Shown here piece after piece: positions 32,183 through 40,206 of a DNA stretch of 64,000 nucleotides. The notes below the pieces were generated by a model. The model saw only the letters and a list, made by a program, of their open reading frames with translations, had not been told where the DNA came from and searched no databases. The position numbers and the translations under genes were made by a program. Source of the stretch: Streptomyces guryensis. Its GTDB lineage: Bacteria; Actinomycetota; Actinomycetes; Streptomycetales; Streptomycetaceae. Numbering within the stretch: position 1 is the stretch's first letter; each line of letters starts with the position of its first letter. The DNA is taken from positions 21,606 to 85,605 of the forward strand of contig NZ_JAJSBI010000038.1 of assembly GCF_021261325.1 (NCBI RefSeq), written 5' to 3'.

Positions 32183-32545
32183 TCAGTAGACGAGCGCCTG
32201 CGTCTCGTCCCCCAGGGCCTCCTGGACGAACACCTGTGCGCCCGCGATCCGTACGCCCTCGATGACGTCCTTCTCCGTGATGTCCCGGCGGGCCGCGCAC
32301 TGGGTGCACAGGGTGACCCGACCCGTCGCGAGGACCGAGTCGAGCAGCTCGGGCAGCGGGGCCGCATGCGGGAGCTCGAACTCGGCGGCGCGGCCCGGCA
32401 GGGCGAACCACGCGGACTCGCCGGTCAGCCACAGCGAGACGTCGACCCCGCTGGCCACGGCCACCGCCGCCACCGTGAACGCCTGCGAGCACCGCTCGGG
32501 CGCATCGGCCCCCGCCGTCACCTTGATCACGAGCTTCTTCGCCAT
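32183..32545 (-). CDS. DsrE-family sulfur-relay-like protein
   Basis: The 120-residue protein starts MAKKLVIKVTAGADAPERCS. It has the DsrE/F fold signature of a conserved acidic/Cys region (FTVAAVAVASGVDVSLWLTG, LATGRVTLCTQCAARRDITE). Two Cys in CTQC sit where DsrE proteins carry persulfide-accepting Cys. It may handle sulfane sulfur downstream of the neighbouring rhodanese, or act as a peroxiredoxin-like protein. ATG 32545 is used; longer frames run into the divergent gene's promoter. Confidence 0.85.
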   Translation of the reverse strand: MAKKLVIKVTAGADAPERCSQAFTVAAVAVASGVDVSLWLTGESAWFALPGRAAEFELPHAAPLPELLDSVLATGRVTLCTQCAARRDITEKDVIEGVRIAGAQVFVQEALGDETQALVY

Positions 32546-32707
32546 GGCCGAATCGTAATCAACTCCCCGGCCGCTCGGCCGACGCCCGCCCCAGCCGTGC
32601 CCGAGTCCCGCTTGGGCGTACCTCACAAGGAGTGCCGGACCCCGGCCGCGTAAGCTGGGGCCCGGCCTTTCGTGTACCGCCCACCTCAGCTCATCAAGGA
32701 GCACCCC

Positions 32708-32809
32708 GTGCTTGAGGCATTCTTCGAAGCCCTGCTGGTCCTGGTCTGCGTCGGCGTCCTCGCCTTCGCCGGGCTGACCGTGAAGAAGCTGTACCAGGGC
32801 CAGCGCTGA
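32708..32809 (+). CDS. Single-span membrane mini-protein, 33 aa
   Basis: GTG 32708 follows AAGGAGCACCCC. The peptide reads VLEAFFEALLVLVCVGVLAF then AGLTVKKLYQGQR. It has one 20-residue hydrophobic helix and a basic C-terminus, so it should sit in the membrane with the C-terminus inside. It is divergent from the DsrE gene and 35 bp before the nitrobindin-like gene, likely in the same transcript. Function unknown. It is a clear small gene by ribosome-binding site and codon usage. Confidence 0.75.
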   Translation: MLEAFFEALLVLVCVGVLAFAGLTVKKLYQGQR

Positions 32810-32844
32810 CCCCCATCAAGGTCCCCTCAAGGAACTGCCGACCC

Positions 32845-33420
32845 ATGATCGAGATCCCGTCCGACCTCCACAAGGACCTCGTCCCCCTCGCCTTTCTGCT
32901 CGGCAGCTGGGCGGGCGCGGGCGTGCACGACTTCCCCGGTGCCGAGAAGTGCAACTTCGGGCAGGAGGTCACCTTCAGCCACGACGGCCGGGACTTCCTG
33001 GAGTACCGGTCCCGCACCTGGGTGCTGGACAACGACGGCAACAAGGTCCGCCCGCTGGAGACCGAACACGGCTTCTGGCGCATCGACGCCGACCGCAGGG
33101 TCGAGGTGACGATGGTCCGCGACGACGGCGTCGTCGAGATCTGGTACGGCGAGATGGCCGCGAAGAAGCCGCAGATCGACCTGGTCACGGACGCCGTCGC
33201 GCGCACGGCCGCCTCCGGCCCCTACGGCGGCGGCAAGCGCCTGTACGGCTACGTCAAGAGCGACCTCATGTGGGTCGGCGAGAAGCAGACCCCCGAGGTC
33301 GAGCTGCGCCCCTACATGTCGGCGCACCTGAAGAAGGTCGTCACCCCGGAGGACGTCGAGCGCTGGGCCAAGGCCCTGCCGGACGACATGCCGGACGACG
33401 GCATCGCGTTTTTCAAGTAG
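32845..33420 (+). CDS. Nitrobindin-like heme-binding beta-barrel (DUF1794/FABP)
   Basis: The 191-residue protein has the nitrobindin signature, N-terminal LVPLAFLLGSWAGAGVHDFP and central EVTFSHDGRDFLEYRSRTWV, ETEHGFWRIDADRRVEVTMV. These are the strands of a ten-stranded fatty-acid-binding-protein-like barrel that holds ferric heme. In nitrobindins a C-terminal His is the proximal heme ligand; here the candidate His is in MSAHLKKV. It stands directly before the nur regulator gene with a 35-bp gap. The family binds NO and isomerises peroxynitrite; the role here is inferred. Confidence 0.9.
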   Translation: MIEIPSDLHKDLVPLAFLLGSWAGAGVHDFPGAEKCNFGQEVTFSHDGRDFLEYRSRTWVLDNDGNKVRPLETEHGFWRIDADRRVEVTMVRDDGVVEIWYGEMAAKKPQIDLVTDAVARTAASGPYGGGKRLYGYVKSDLMWVGEKQTPEVELRPYMSAHLKKVVTPEDVERWAKALPDDMPDDGIAFFK

Positions 33421-33448
33421 TTCTGACAAGTACAAGTAGTTCTAGACT
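33414..33448 (+). promoter_or_regulatory. nur promoter region with an 11-bp direct repeat
   Basis: CAAGTAGTTCT occurs at 33414-33424 and again at 33433-33443, 19 bp apart. A -10-like TAGACT (33443-33448) lies 7 nt before GTG 33456, which suggests leaderless transcription. The repeat overlaps the expected -35 to -10 interval and is a candidate autoregulatory operator. It does not match the TTGCAA-type Nur box. Confidence 0.55.
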
Positions 33449-33455
33449 CTTCGGT

Positions 33456-33893
33456 GTGGTGAGCACCGACTGGAAGAGCGACCTCAGGCAGCGCGGCTAC
33501 CGGCTGACGCCGCAGCGGCAACTCGTGCTCGAAGCCGTGGACGCCCTTGAGCACGCGACCCCCGACGACATCCTCACTGAAGTGAAGAAGACGGCGTCGG
33601 GGGTCAACATTTCCACCGTCTACCGGACGCTGGAGCTGCTGGAGGAGTTGGGACTGGTCAGCCACGCCCACCTCGGGCACGGCGCGCCGACGTACCACCT
33701 CGCGGACCGCCACCACCACATCCACCTGGTCTGCCGGGACTGCCAGAACGTGATCGAGGCCGATGTGTCGGTGGCCGCCGAGTTCACCGCGAAGCTGCGG
33801 CGGGAGTTCGGCTTCGAGACGGACATGAAGCACTTCGCGATCTTCGGCAGGTGCCGGGACTGTTCGCTGAAGAGTTCAACTACCGAGTCGTAG
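33456..33893 (+). CDS. nur: Fur-family nickel regulator Nur
   Basis: The 145-residue protein matches the Nur branch of the Fur family: STDWKSDLRQRGYRLTPQRQ, the recognition region SGVNISTVYRTLELLEELGL, metal sites HAHLGHGAPTYHLADRHHHI and the C-terminal HFAIFGRC. His residues in HAHLGHG and DRHHHIH correspond to the nickel and second metal sites. Two CxxC motifs are present (VCRDC, RCRDC). In S. coelicolor Nur represses nickel uptake and Fe-SOD genes. GTG 33456 or 33459 is the start. There is no ribosome-binding site but a good -10 lies 7 nt upstream. Confidence 0.85.
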   Translation: MVSTDWKSDLRQRGYRLTPQRQLVLEAVDALEHATPDDILTEVKKTASGVNISTVYRTLELLEELGLVSHAHLGHGAPTYHLADRHHHIHLVCRDCQNVIEADVSVAAEFTAKLRREFGFETDMKHFAIFGRCRDCSLKSSTTES

Positions 33894-33903
33894 GCTTGTG
33901 CAT

Positions 33904-34869
33904 ATGAAGAGCCCCCTCCTGTCCCTGCCCGGCGCCGTCCCCGCCGAGGGCGTGGACGAAGGCGTCGCCGCCCACTACGGCGAACTGTTCCGTGAGCAGC
34001 GCGCCCTCGCCGACGGCACCGGCTTCGTCGACCTCTCGCACCGGGGGGTCGTCACCGTCACCGGCGAGGACCGCCTGAGCTGGCTGCACCTGCTCCTCAC
34101 CCAGCATGTCAGCGACCTCCCGGCCGGCCGGGCCACCGAGGCGCTGATCCTCTCCGCGCACGGCCATATCGAGCACGCGCTCTACCTGGTCGACGACGGC
34201 GAGACGGTGTGGGCGCACGTCGAGCCCGGTACACAGGACGCGCTCCTCGCATACCTGGAGTCGATGAAGTTCTTCTACAGGGTCGAAGTCGCCGACCGGA
34301 CGGCCGAGTTCGCGGTCGTGCACCTGCCGGCCGGTTCGATCGCCGAGGTGCCGGAAGGCGCCGCGGTACGCGAGACGCCCTACGGCCGCGACCTGTTCCT
34401 CCCGCGCACCGACCTCGAGTCGTACGCGGAGAAGGCCGGCCCGGCGGCCGGAATCCTGGCCTACGAGGCCCTCCGCGTCGAACACCACCGTCCGCGCCTC
34501 GGCTTCGAGACCGACCACCGCACCATCCCGCACGAGCTGGGCTGGATCGGTACGGCGGTGCATCTGCAGAAGGGCTGCTACCGGGGCCAGGAGACGGTGG
34601 CGCGGGTGCAGAACCTCGGGAAGCCGCCGCGCCGCCTGGTGTTCCTGCACCTGGACGGCAGCGAGGTCCACCTTCCCACCCCCGGCACGGAGATCCGCCT
34701 GGCCGACGAGGACCCCGACGGCCGCAAGGTCGGCTTCATCACGACCTCCGTACGCCACCACGAGCTGGGCCCGGTCGCACTGGCCCTGGTGAAGCGGAAC
34801 GTGCCGGTGGACGCGCGGCTGGTGGCGGGGGACACGGCGGCGGCACAGGAGACGGTCGTGGAACCGTAG
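33904..34869 (+). CDS. ygfZ: YgfZ/GcvT-like folate-binding protein
   Basis: The 321-residue protein has an N-terminal GcvT-like folate-binding domain (GFVDLSHRGVVTVTGEDRLS, LHLLLTQHVSDL) and the YgfZ signature K-G-C-Y-x-G-Q-E (QKGCYRGQETVARV) at about residue 225. The conserved Cys lies in this motif. YgfZ (COG0354) helps build or repair certain Fe-S clusters in a folate-dependent way. ATG 33904 is 10 nt after the nur stop, so the two are likely co-transcribed; GTG 33898 is an alternative. The dtd gene converges on it. Confidence 0.9.
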   Translation: MKSPLLSLPGAVPAEGVDEGVAAHYGELFREQRALADGTGFVDLSHRGVVTVTGEDRLSWLHLLLTQHVSDLPAGRATEALILSAHGHIEHALYLVDDGETVWAHVEPGTQDALLAYLESMKFFYRVEVADRTAEFAVVHLPAGSIAEVPEGAAVRETPYGRDLFLPRTDLESYAEKAGPAAGILAYEALRVEHHRPRLGFETDHRTIPHELGWIGTAVHLQKGCYRGQETVARVQNLGKPPRRLVFLHLDGSEVHLPTPGTEIRLADEDPDGRKVGFITTSVRHHELGPVALALVKRNVPVDARLVAGDTAAAQETVVEP

Positions 34870-34885
34870 GCGCGGTGTGGGGGCC

Positions 34886-35311
34886 CTAGATCTCCACGAG
34901 GACGGTGAACGGTCCGTCGTTCGTCAGCGAGACGCGCATCCGCGCGCCGAAACGCCCCGTCTCCACCGTCGCGCCGAGGGCCCGCAGCTGGGCGACGACC
35001 TCGTCGACGAGGGGTTCGGCGAGGTCGCCCGGGGCGGCGGCGTTCCAGGTGGGCCTGCGCCCCTTGCGCGCATCCCCGTACAGGGTGAACTGACTGATGA
35101 CCAGCAGCGGCGCATCGACATCACTGCAGGACCTCTCGTCCTGCAGCATGCGGATGGACCAGAGTTTGCGGGCGAGTTGGGCCGCTTTCTCCTTGGTGTC
35201 CTCGTGCGTCACGCCGACGAGGACGCACAGTCCCTCGCCGACGATCTCCCCGACCGTCTCACCGTCGACGACGACGCTCGCGCCGTCCACTCTCTGTACC
35301 ACTGCGCGCAT
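34886..35311 (-). CDS. dtd: D-aminoacyl-tRNA deacylase
   Basis: The 141-residue enzyme begins MRAVVQRVDGASVVVDGETV. It contains the catalytic SQF motif (LLVISQFTLYGDARKGRRPT) and the NxP-type motif TNDGPFTVLVE near the C-terminus. DTD removes D-amino acids or glycine mischarged on tRNA, using cross-subunit recognition by the cis-Pro motif, in the cytoplasm. The length is the usual 141-147. It is divergent from rsiG and converges on ygfZ with 16 bp between stops. Confidence 0.95.
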   Translation of the reverse strand: MRAVVQRVDGASVVVDGETVGEIVGEGLCVLVGVTHEDTKEKAAQLARKLWSIRMLQDERSCSDVDAPLLVISQFTLYGDARKGRRPTWNAAAPGDLAEPLVDEVVAQLRALGATVETGRFGARMRVSLTNDGPFTVLVEI

Positions 35312-35525
35312 GCCCCCATCATGCCGTGCCCCCGGAAACGGGCTCGACGACCCTGATGCCCCTGAGGATTGCCCCGGAAGTATGCCCCTGAAGGGTGCCT
35401 GGCTGGGCCCTTCCTTTTGATCCTTAACCCCCCATCTGGGGCTGATCGGGGGCACTCGGTCACATAGCGGCCACTTGGGGTGGCACGATACTTTCACACG
35501 CCGGTCGAGGGGACGGTTGAGGCAC

Positions 35526-36173
35526 ATGAGCACACCGAGTACTGGGCAGCCTCCTGGGGCAGTTTCGCTGATTCGCACAGGGGAGCGGACGCCGATGCGT
35601 CCGCCCACCCAGCGGACGGACAGCCCGGACAGCGCGACCGGCTGGGACAGCGGTGACGGCCCGGGCGGCCCGCAACTGCCCGCAGGTTCGCCCGAGCACG
35701 ACCTGGCAGTGCTGAGCCTGCCCGAACTGCGCACCCTGCGCCGGGACGCCCAGCGCGAGGAGGCCGACCTCAGCTATGTACGGCGGCTGCTGCAGGGCCG
35801 TATCGACATCCTGCGGGCGGAACTGGCCCGCCGCTCCCCCGCAGGTGCGGGCTCCGTGGTCGAACGGCTCTCGGAGATCCTCACGGACGCCCCGGCCCGC
35901 CACCGCTCCTCCGCCCGCCACGTGACGCTGGGCACGCCGTACAACGAGGAGTACGGCCGACTGGCCGCGGAGATGCTCGCCGAGGTCGAACTCTCCGACC
36001 TGGCCGCCCGCACGGACCTGGAGCTCAACACGGCGATGGGCCGACTCGTCCGCTACGAGCAGCAGGTGTCCCTCAGGCGCCAGCGCCTCCAACGAACGAC
36101 GGACAACTGCAACGGCGAAATCGCCCGCCGCTACCGCGAGGGGGAGGCCCAGGTCGACGACCTGCTGACATGA
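35526..36173 (+). CDS. rsiG: RsiG, c-di-GMP-dependent anti-sigma-WhiG factor
   Basis: RsiG binds the sporulation sigma factor WhiG when loaded with c-di-GMP. The 215-residue protein has a disordered N-terminus followed by two long helices. Both copies of the signature E(X)3S(X)2R(X)3Q(X)3D are present: EADLSYVRRLLQGRID in the first helix and EQQVSLRRQRLQRTTD in the second. Each should bind one c-di-GMP. ATG 35526 has GGTTGAGG upstream. The gene is monocistronic and divergent from dtd. Its presence means the host makes spores under c-di-GMP control. Confidence 0.93.
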   Translation: MSTPSTGQPPGAVSLIRTGERTPMRPPTQRTDSPDSATGWDSGDGPGGPQLPAGSPEHDLAVLSLPELRTLRRDAQREEADLSYVRRLLQGRIDILRAELARRSPAGAGSVVERLSEILTDAPARHRSSARHVTLGTPYNEEYGRLAAEMLAEVELSDLAARTDLELNTAMGRLVRYEQQVSLRRQRLQRTTDNCNGEIARRYREGEAQVDDLLT

Positions 36174-36185
36174 CCACCGGCCTTT

Positions 36186-36330
36186 CAGCCCGTCCGGCAT
36201 CCCCCAGCCCGTCCGGCATCCCCAGCCCGTCCGGCGTTTGAGGACGAGGCCCGTCCAGGCCGATCAGGGTCTGGGGCGGATCCCCGGAAGCGGGGTGCGG
36301 GGGCGGCAGCCCCTGGTGGGGTTGTGAGGG
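36186..36330. repeat. Dispersed repeat family A with a triplicated head
   Basis: The head CAGCCCGTCCGGC occurs three times in tandem (at about 36186, 36205 and 36223), separated by atcccc. The third copy continues as the normal repeat (gtttgaggacgagg) with its ggggcggcagcccc tails. The unit lies between rsiG and the GNAT gene and fills the 248-bp gap 36174-36421. Confidence 0.75.
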
Positions 36331-36421
36331 GCGGCAGCCCCTGGGGACGGGATGGGTAGGGGCGGTGGGGGCGAGGAAAATCCGCGCGACACTCTCGCCA
36401 CCCTGCGCCTACCGTGATCCC

Positions 36422-37678
36422 ATGACCCAGGCGCACTCCGACATCGACGTCCGCCCGATCACCGAACCCGAGTTCCCCGAATGGCTCCGAGCCGTGAAGG
36501 TCGGGTTCGTCCAGCAGCCAGTGATCTCGCAGAGCGAAGTCGAAGCCCGCCGCCCCCAGTGGGAACCGCACCGATACCTCGGCGCCTTCGACGGAACCCG
36601 CTGCGTCGCGACCTTCCGCTCCTTCGACCAGGAGGTCACCGCGGTGGGCGGCACGCCCGTCGCCGCCGACGCCATCTCCGCCGTCACCGTCACCGCCACC
36701 CACCGCCGCCGCGGCCTGCTCACCCGCATGATGAGCCGGGACCTCGCGACCGCGAAGGAGCGCGGCGACACCGTGGCCACCCTGATCGCCGCCGAGTACC
36801 CGATCTACGGCCGCTACGGCTTCGGCCCCGCCACCACGGCCGCCGAGTGGACCGTGGACGTCCCGCGCGCCGGCCTCGACCCCCGCTGGTCCGGCCCGGC
36901 CGACGGCGGCCGTATCGACATCGTGGACGCCGAGGACGTACGCAAACTCGGCCCCGAACTCCACGACCGCGTGCGCCGCACCACCCCGGGGGCCGTCACC
37001 CGCGGCGACCGCTGGTGGCAGCAGCACACGGGAGAGCTGCGGGTCGACCCGAAGTGGACCGAGCCGTTCTTCGCCCTGTACAGGGCAGCGGACGGCGAGG
37101 TCGAGGGCCTGGTGGCCTACGAGGTCGACGACAAGTGGGGCGACGCCAAGCAGCCACTGGACACGGCGACCGTACGGAGCCTGATCGCCGCGACCCCGGC
37201 CGCCGAGCGCGCCCTGTGGAGCTACCTGTGCTCCATCGACTGGGTCACCCAGGTCAAGAGCGGCCAAAGGGCCCCCGACGACCTGCTCCCTCTCCTCCTC
37301 CCCGACCCGAGGGCCGCCCGTATCACCGGCGCCGCGGACTGGCTGTGGGTGCGGATCCTGGATGTCGTACGGGCGCTGGAGTCGCGGACGTACGAGGGGA
37401 CGGGTTCCCTGGTCCTGGAGGTCGCCGACCGCGCCGGGCTGGCCGGCGGCCGCTACCGGCTGGAGGCGTCGCCGCAGGGTGTGTCCTGCGCGCCGACCAC
37501 CGAGAGTGCCGAACTCGCGCTGGACATCGCGGAGTTGGCGAAGCTGTGGCTGGGCGACGAGTCGGTCGTGCGGCTGGCGGCGCTGGGCCGGGTGCGGGAA
37601 GAACGAGCGGGCGCCGCCCGAGTGGCCGACGCCCTGCTGCGTACGTCCAGGCGGCCTTGGTGCCCGGACATGTTCTGA
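36422..37678 (+). CDS. GNAT N-acetyltransferase, Eis-like
   Basis: The 418-residue protein has an N-terminal GNAT domain with the acetyl-CoA loop VTVTATHRRRGLLTRMMSRD (about residues 97-116), a second GNAT-like domain and a C-terminal sterol-carrier-like domain (LVLEVADRAGLAGGRYRLEA, AELALDIAELAKLWLGDE). It ends in PWCPDMF with the free C-terminal carboxylate used as base in Eis. Eis enzymes acetylate amino groups of aminoglycosides or other amines. ATG 36422 is used. It is monocistronic. Confidence 0.92.
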   Translation: MTQAHSDIDVRPITEPEFPEWLRAVKVGFVQQPVISQSEVEARRPQWEPHRYLGAFDGTRCVATFRSFDQEVTAVGGTPVAADAISAVTVTATHRRRGLLTRMMSRDLATAKERGDTVATLIAAEYPIYGRYGFGPATTAAEWTVDVPRAGLDPRWSGPADGGRIDIVDAEDVRKLGPELHDRVRRTTPGAVTRGDRWWQQHTGELRVDPKWTEPFFALYRAADGEVEGLVAYEVDDKWGDAKQPLDTATVRSLIAATPAAERALWSYLCSIDWVTQVKSGQRAPDDLLPLLLPDPRAARITGAADWLWVRILDVVRALESRTYEGTGSLVLEVADRAGLAGGRYRLEASPQGVSCAPTTESAELALDIAELAKLWLGDESVVRLAALGRVREERAGAARVADALLRTSRRPWCPDMF

Positions 37679-37866
37679 TCCCCCTTCCTTCCGACGACGA
37701 CTGACGGCTCATCCGTAGCTGTGCTCTTCAGTTGTGACTGTGCCGATGGAACTGTTCAGTTGTCGGTGTTCGGTTGTGGCTGTGCGCTTGGTGAGGACTG
37801 GCCGAGCTCCCGGCTCCCCTCCGGAAGGGAGTCCGGCCAACCATTCTGAAGTTTGACCATGTTGTT

Positions 37867-37912
37867 GAAGTTGGCTACCAACTTCTCTCTACTTATCTCC
37901 GCTTGGAAGCGG
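37867..37912. promoter_or_regulatory. Operator region of GntR-type regulator 1
   Basis: A perfect inverted repeat GAAGTTGG-CTA-CCAACTTC (37867-37885) is followed by CCGCTT-GG-AAGCGG (37899-37912). The AGTTGG/CCAACT half-sites are the same as those upstream of regulator 2. The sites lie 47-92 bp upstream of the regulator 1 -10, suiting autorepression. Confidence 0.75.
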
Positions 37913-37958
37913 CTTATAACCACCTTCCCTGGAACTGCCCAAAGATGGCGGGAAGTTG

Positions 37959-37964
37959 TAGTGT
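37959..37964 (+). promoter_or_regulatory. -10 element, leaderless promoter of regulator 1
   Basis: TAGTGT lies exactly 6 nt before GTG 37971. The sequence from -10 to start (TAGTGTTTGGTCGTG) is nearly identical upstream of regulator 2 (TAGCGTTTGGTCGTG). This geometry places the transcript start at or next to the GTG. Confidence 0.7.
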
Positions 37965-37970
37965 TTGGTC

Positions 37971-38897
37971 GTGGACCCGAAACACGCCTCCGTCACTGGA
38001 CGGAAGAGGCCGCAGCGGCCACAGACGCCACAGAGATCACAGAGGTCGCATCGAGACGTGGCGGACGAGCTGCGCGCCCGTATCAGGTCGGGCGAGCTCC
38101 AACCGGGTCAACGCATGCCCACGCAGGCGAAACTGGCCGACGAGTTCGGCATCGAGCGCGGCGCGGTGCGCCAGGCGCTGCGCATCCTGCAGTCGGAACA
38201 CCTGCTGACCAACGTTTCGAAGGGTGCTCCCGCGACCGTCGCTCCCGACCTGGGCCTCGGCAAGGCCCTGACCGGCCCCGGAGCCCCGCCGCTGCCGACC
38301 ACTGTGGCCCTGGCCCCGCGCATAGCGAACGCTTTCGCCGCCCACCACGTGGAGATAGACGCCCTGTGCCTGACGGCCATCTCCCTGACGCTCGCCATCG
38401 GCGAACCGCTGCGCCAGATCCACGCGGGGCGACTGAAACCGGCCAAGCTGGACGTCCGGGTGCTGCTGCCGAGCCGCGACATCGACCTGGCCTTCCCGGC
38501 GCCCGTGGACGCATCCGCCGACGGCCGGCTGCAGCGCCGCTGGCTGGTCAACCGCAATGCCCAGGGCCAGGTGCTCCAGCACAACCTGCTGGCCCTGCGC
38601 GCCACGCACGGCATCGACGTGAACGTGACCTTCCGCGCCCTGCCGTTCACCCCGCCCGTGAAGCTGTACCTGCTCAACGGCATGGAGGCGCTCTTCGCGT
38701 ACTACACGCTCACGCGGCGCGAGCAGGAGATCGACCACGAGCAACTGGAGATGTACGACGTCGAGGGCACCCAGTCCATGCTGTTCGCCTTCGAACAGGG
38801 TCCGGGCCTGCGCGACACCACCTTCGTCGAGCAGTCGCACCTGTGGTTCAACGCACTGTGGGAGACGATCAGTTCGGAGCTTGTGCTCACGAGCTGA
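37971..38897 (+). CDS. GntR-type regulator 1 with unassigned effector domain
   Basis: The 308-residue protein has a basic N-terminus, a GntR winged helix (residues about 30-90: RDVADELRARIRSGELQPGQ, RMPTQAKLADEFGIERGAVR) and a C-terminal domain of about 200 residues that does not show UTRA or FCD motifs. That domain has ALCLTAISLTLAIGEPLRQI, LDVRVLLPSRDIDLAFPAPV, FTPPVKLYLLNGMEALFAYY and FVEQSHLWFNALWETISSEL. Regulators 2 and 3 share all these blocks. The first is about half identical by eye; the third is more distant. The ligand is unknown. It is transcribed from a likely leaderless promoter. Confidence 0.88.
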   Translation: MDPKHASVTGRKRPQRPQTPQRSQRSHRDVADELRARIRSGELQPGQRMPTQAKLADEFGIERGAVRQALRILQSEHLLTNVSKGAPATVAPDLGLGKALTGPGAPPLPTTVALAPRIANAFAAHHVEIDALCLTAISLTLAIGEPLRQIHAGRLKPAKLDVRVLLPSRDIDLAFPAPVDASADGRLQRRWLVNRNAQGQVLQHNLLALRATHGIDVNVTFRALPFTPPVKLYLLNGMEALFAYYTLTRREQEIDHEQLEMYDVEGTQSMLFAFEQGPGLRDTTFVEQSHLWFNALWETISSELVLTS

Positions 38898-38951
38898 CGT
38901 CTCCCACAGCGATGGGGACAGCGGCCGACCGGGCCGCAAGGGGCCCTGCGC

Positions 38952-39140
38952 TCATAGAGCGGGCCCCGCGACCAGCAGGGCGAGCACGACGGCCCCTATG
39001 GAACTGACAGCCGGATTCTTCGCCTTGATGCCTATGGTGAGCAGCAGCAGGCCGATGATGCCGGTGACGCCGTACTTCCACTGAACGGTCTGCTCGATGC
39101 CGACGACGAAGACGGCGGAGAGGAGGGCGAGGACGGGCAT
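38952..39140 (-). CDS. Small two-span membrane protein A
   Basis: The 62-residue protein starts MPVLALLSAVFVVGIEQTVQ and has two hydrophobic helices split by WKYG (and GIKAKN at the end of the second part). It has an AAGGGGGAA ribosome-binding site at ATG 39140. It is related to the 60-residue protein at 40.95-41.13 kb: both have GLLLL, a short spacer, GI(K/R)A(K/R)(N/H) and a V-x-x-x-GA-x-V tail. It is divergent from regulator 2 across 190 bp. It has no signal peptide cleavage site. A holin-like or signalling mini-protein is possible. Confidence 0.7.
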   Translation of the reverse strand: MPVLALLSAVFVVGIEQTVQWKYGVTGIIGLLLLTIGIKAKNPAVSSIGAVVLALLVAGPAL

Positions 39141-39216
39141 GGTGGTTCCCCCTTCAGGCTTCGCGGGCGGGACGGTGCGTGGGGGGTGAGGCGGATCCGA
39201 TGAAGCAAAACTTCCG

Positions 39217-39244
39217 CCAACTGGACCAAGTTGGCAACCAACTT
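39217..39244. promoter_or_regulatory. Operator region of regulator 2 and membrane protein A
   Basis: AAGTTGG-CAA-CCAACTT (39228-39244) is a perfect 7-bp-arm inverted repeat. A further CCAACT half-site at 39217-39222 pairs with AGTTGG at 39229-39234. The same half-site as upstream of regulator 1 is thus used three times. It lies between the two divergent genes and could control both. Confidence 0.75.
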
Positions 39245-39318
39245 CAACTAAGTTATCCCCACTTGGTACCTACTCATAAACAAGTCAGATGCAACTCCCC
39301 ATAGATGGATCCGAGTTG

Positions 39319-39324
39319 TAGCGT
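39319..39324 (+). promoter_or_regulatory. -10 element, leaderless promoter of regulator 2
   Basis: TAGCGT lies exactly 6 nt before GTG 39331, with the preceding GAGTTG and following TTGGTC matching regulator 1 almost base for base. Confidence 0.7.
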
Positions 39325-39330
39325 TTGGTC

Positions 39331-40206
39331 GTGACCCAGGAGAACGTGGCAGTGAACGGCAGCAGAAGGCTCACGCCCCAGGAGATCGCCGACATCCTGC
39401 GGGAACGGATCAACAAGGGCGACCTCAAGGCCGGGGACCGCCTGCCCACCCAGGCCGAACTGGCAGACGAGTTCGGCGTGGAACGCGGCGCCGTCCGCCA
39501 GGCCCTGCGCGCCCTCCAGCAAGACGGGTTGCTCAGCAATGTCAGCAAGGGAAGCCCCCCACGGATCGCGGAGCCGCCCGCGCCCGCTCGGGGGAAGCCG
39601 CAGCCGACGATGGTGGGGCTGGCGCCGCGACTCACGGAGGCGTTCACCGCGCCACGCGTCCGGATAGACGCCGCCTGTCTCACCGCGGAGACCCTGATGG
39701 TGGCCTTGGGTGAACCGCTGCGTCTCATCCACGAGGGTTCCATCAGCCCCGAGTCCATCGACGTCCGCATCCTGCTGCCGTCCCGCGAGATCACGCTCGC
39801 CTTCCCCGTCCCGGTCGAGGGCCCGGACGACGGCAACCCGGTCCACGAGCGCTGGCTGACCCAGCGCAACGCCCAGGGCCACGTGCTGCGCCACAACCTT
39901 CAGGCTCTGCGCTCCTCCCACGGCATCGACGTCAACGTCACGTTCCGGGCGCTGCCGTTCACCCCACCGGTGAAGCTGTACCTCCTCAATGACACGGAGG
40001 CGCTCATCGCGTACTACATGGTCACGCGCCGGGAGGAACTCTCCGACAGCGGAACCCTCGACATGTACGACGTCCTCGGCTCCGCTTCCCTCCTCTTCTC
40101 CTTCGACAAGAACACCGGCCAGCGCGACGCCGCGTTCGTCGAGCAGTCGCAGAAGTGGTTCGACGCCCTCTGGGAAACCATCACGACGGACCTGACACTC
40201 TCCTAG
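39331..40206 (+). CDS. GntR-type regulator 2, paralogue of regulator 1
   Basis: The 291-residue protein has the winged helix (LTPQEIADILRERINKGDLK, RLPTQAELADEFGVERGAVR) and the same C-terminal domain as regulator 1 (IDVRILLPSREITLAFPVPV, FTPPVKLYLLNDTEALIAYY, FVEQSQKWFDALWETITTDL). GTG 39331 is the leaderless start; TTG 39325 is less likely. Its TAG stop overlaps the GTG start of the HAD gene by 1 nt (TAGTG), so the two are translationally coupled. It is divergent from small membrane protein A. Confidence 0.88.
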   Translation: MTQENVAVNGSRRLTPQEIADILRERINKGDLKAGDRLPTQAELADEFGVERGAVRQALRALQQDGLLSNVSKGSPPRIAEPPAPARGKPQPTMVGLAPRLTEAFTAPRVRIDAACLTAETLMVALGEPLRLIHEGSISPESIDVRILLPSREITLAFPVPVEGPDDGNPVHERWLTQRNAQGHVLRHNLQALRSSHGIDVNVTFRALPFTPPVKLYLLNDTEALIAYYMVTRREELSDSGTLDMYDVLGSASLLFSFDKNTGQRDAAFVEQSQKWFDALWETITTDLTLS

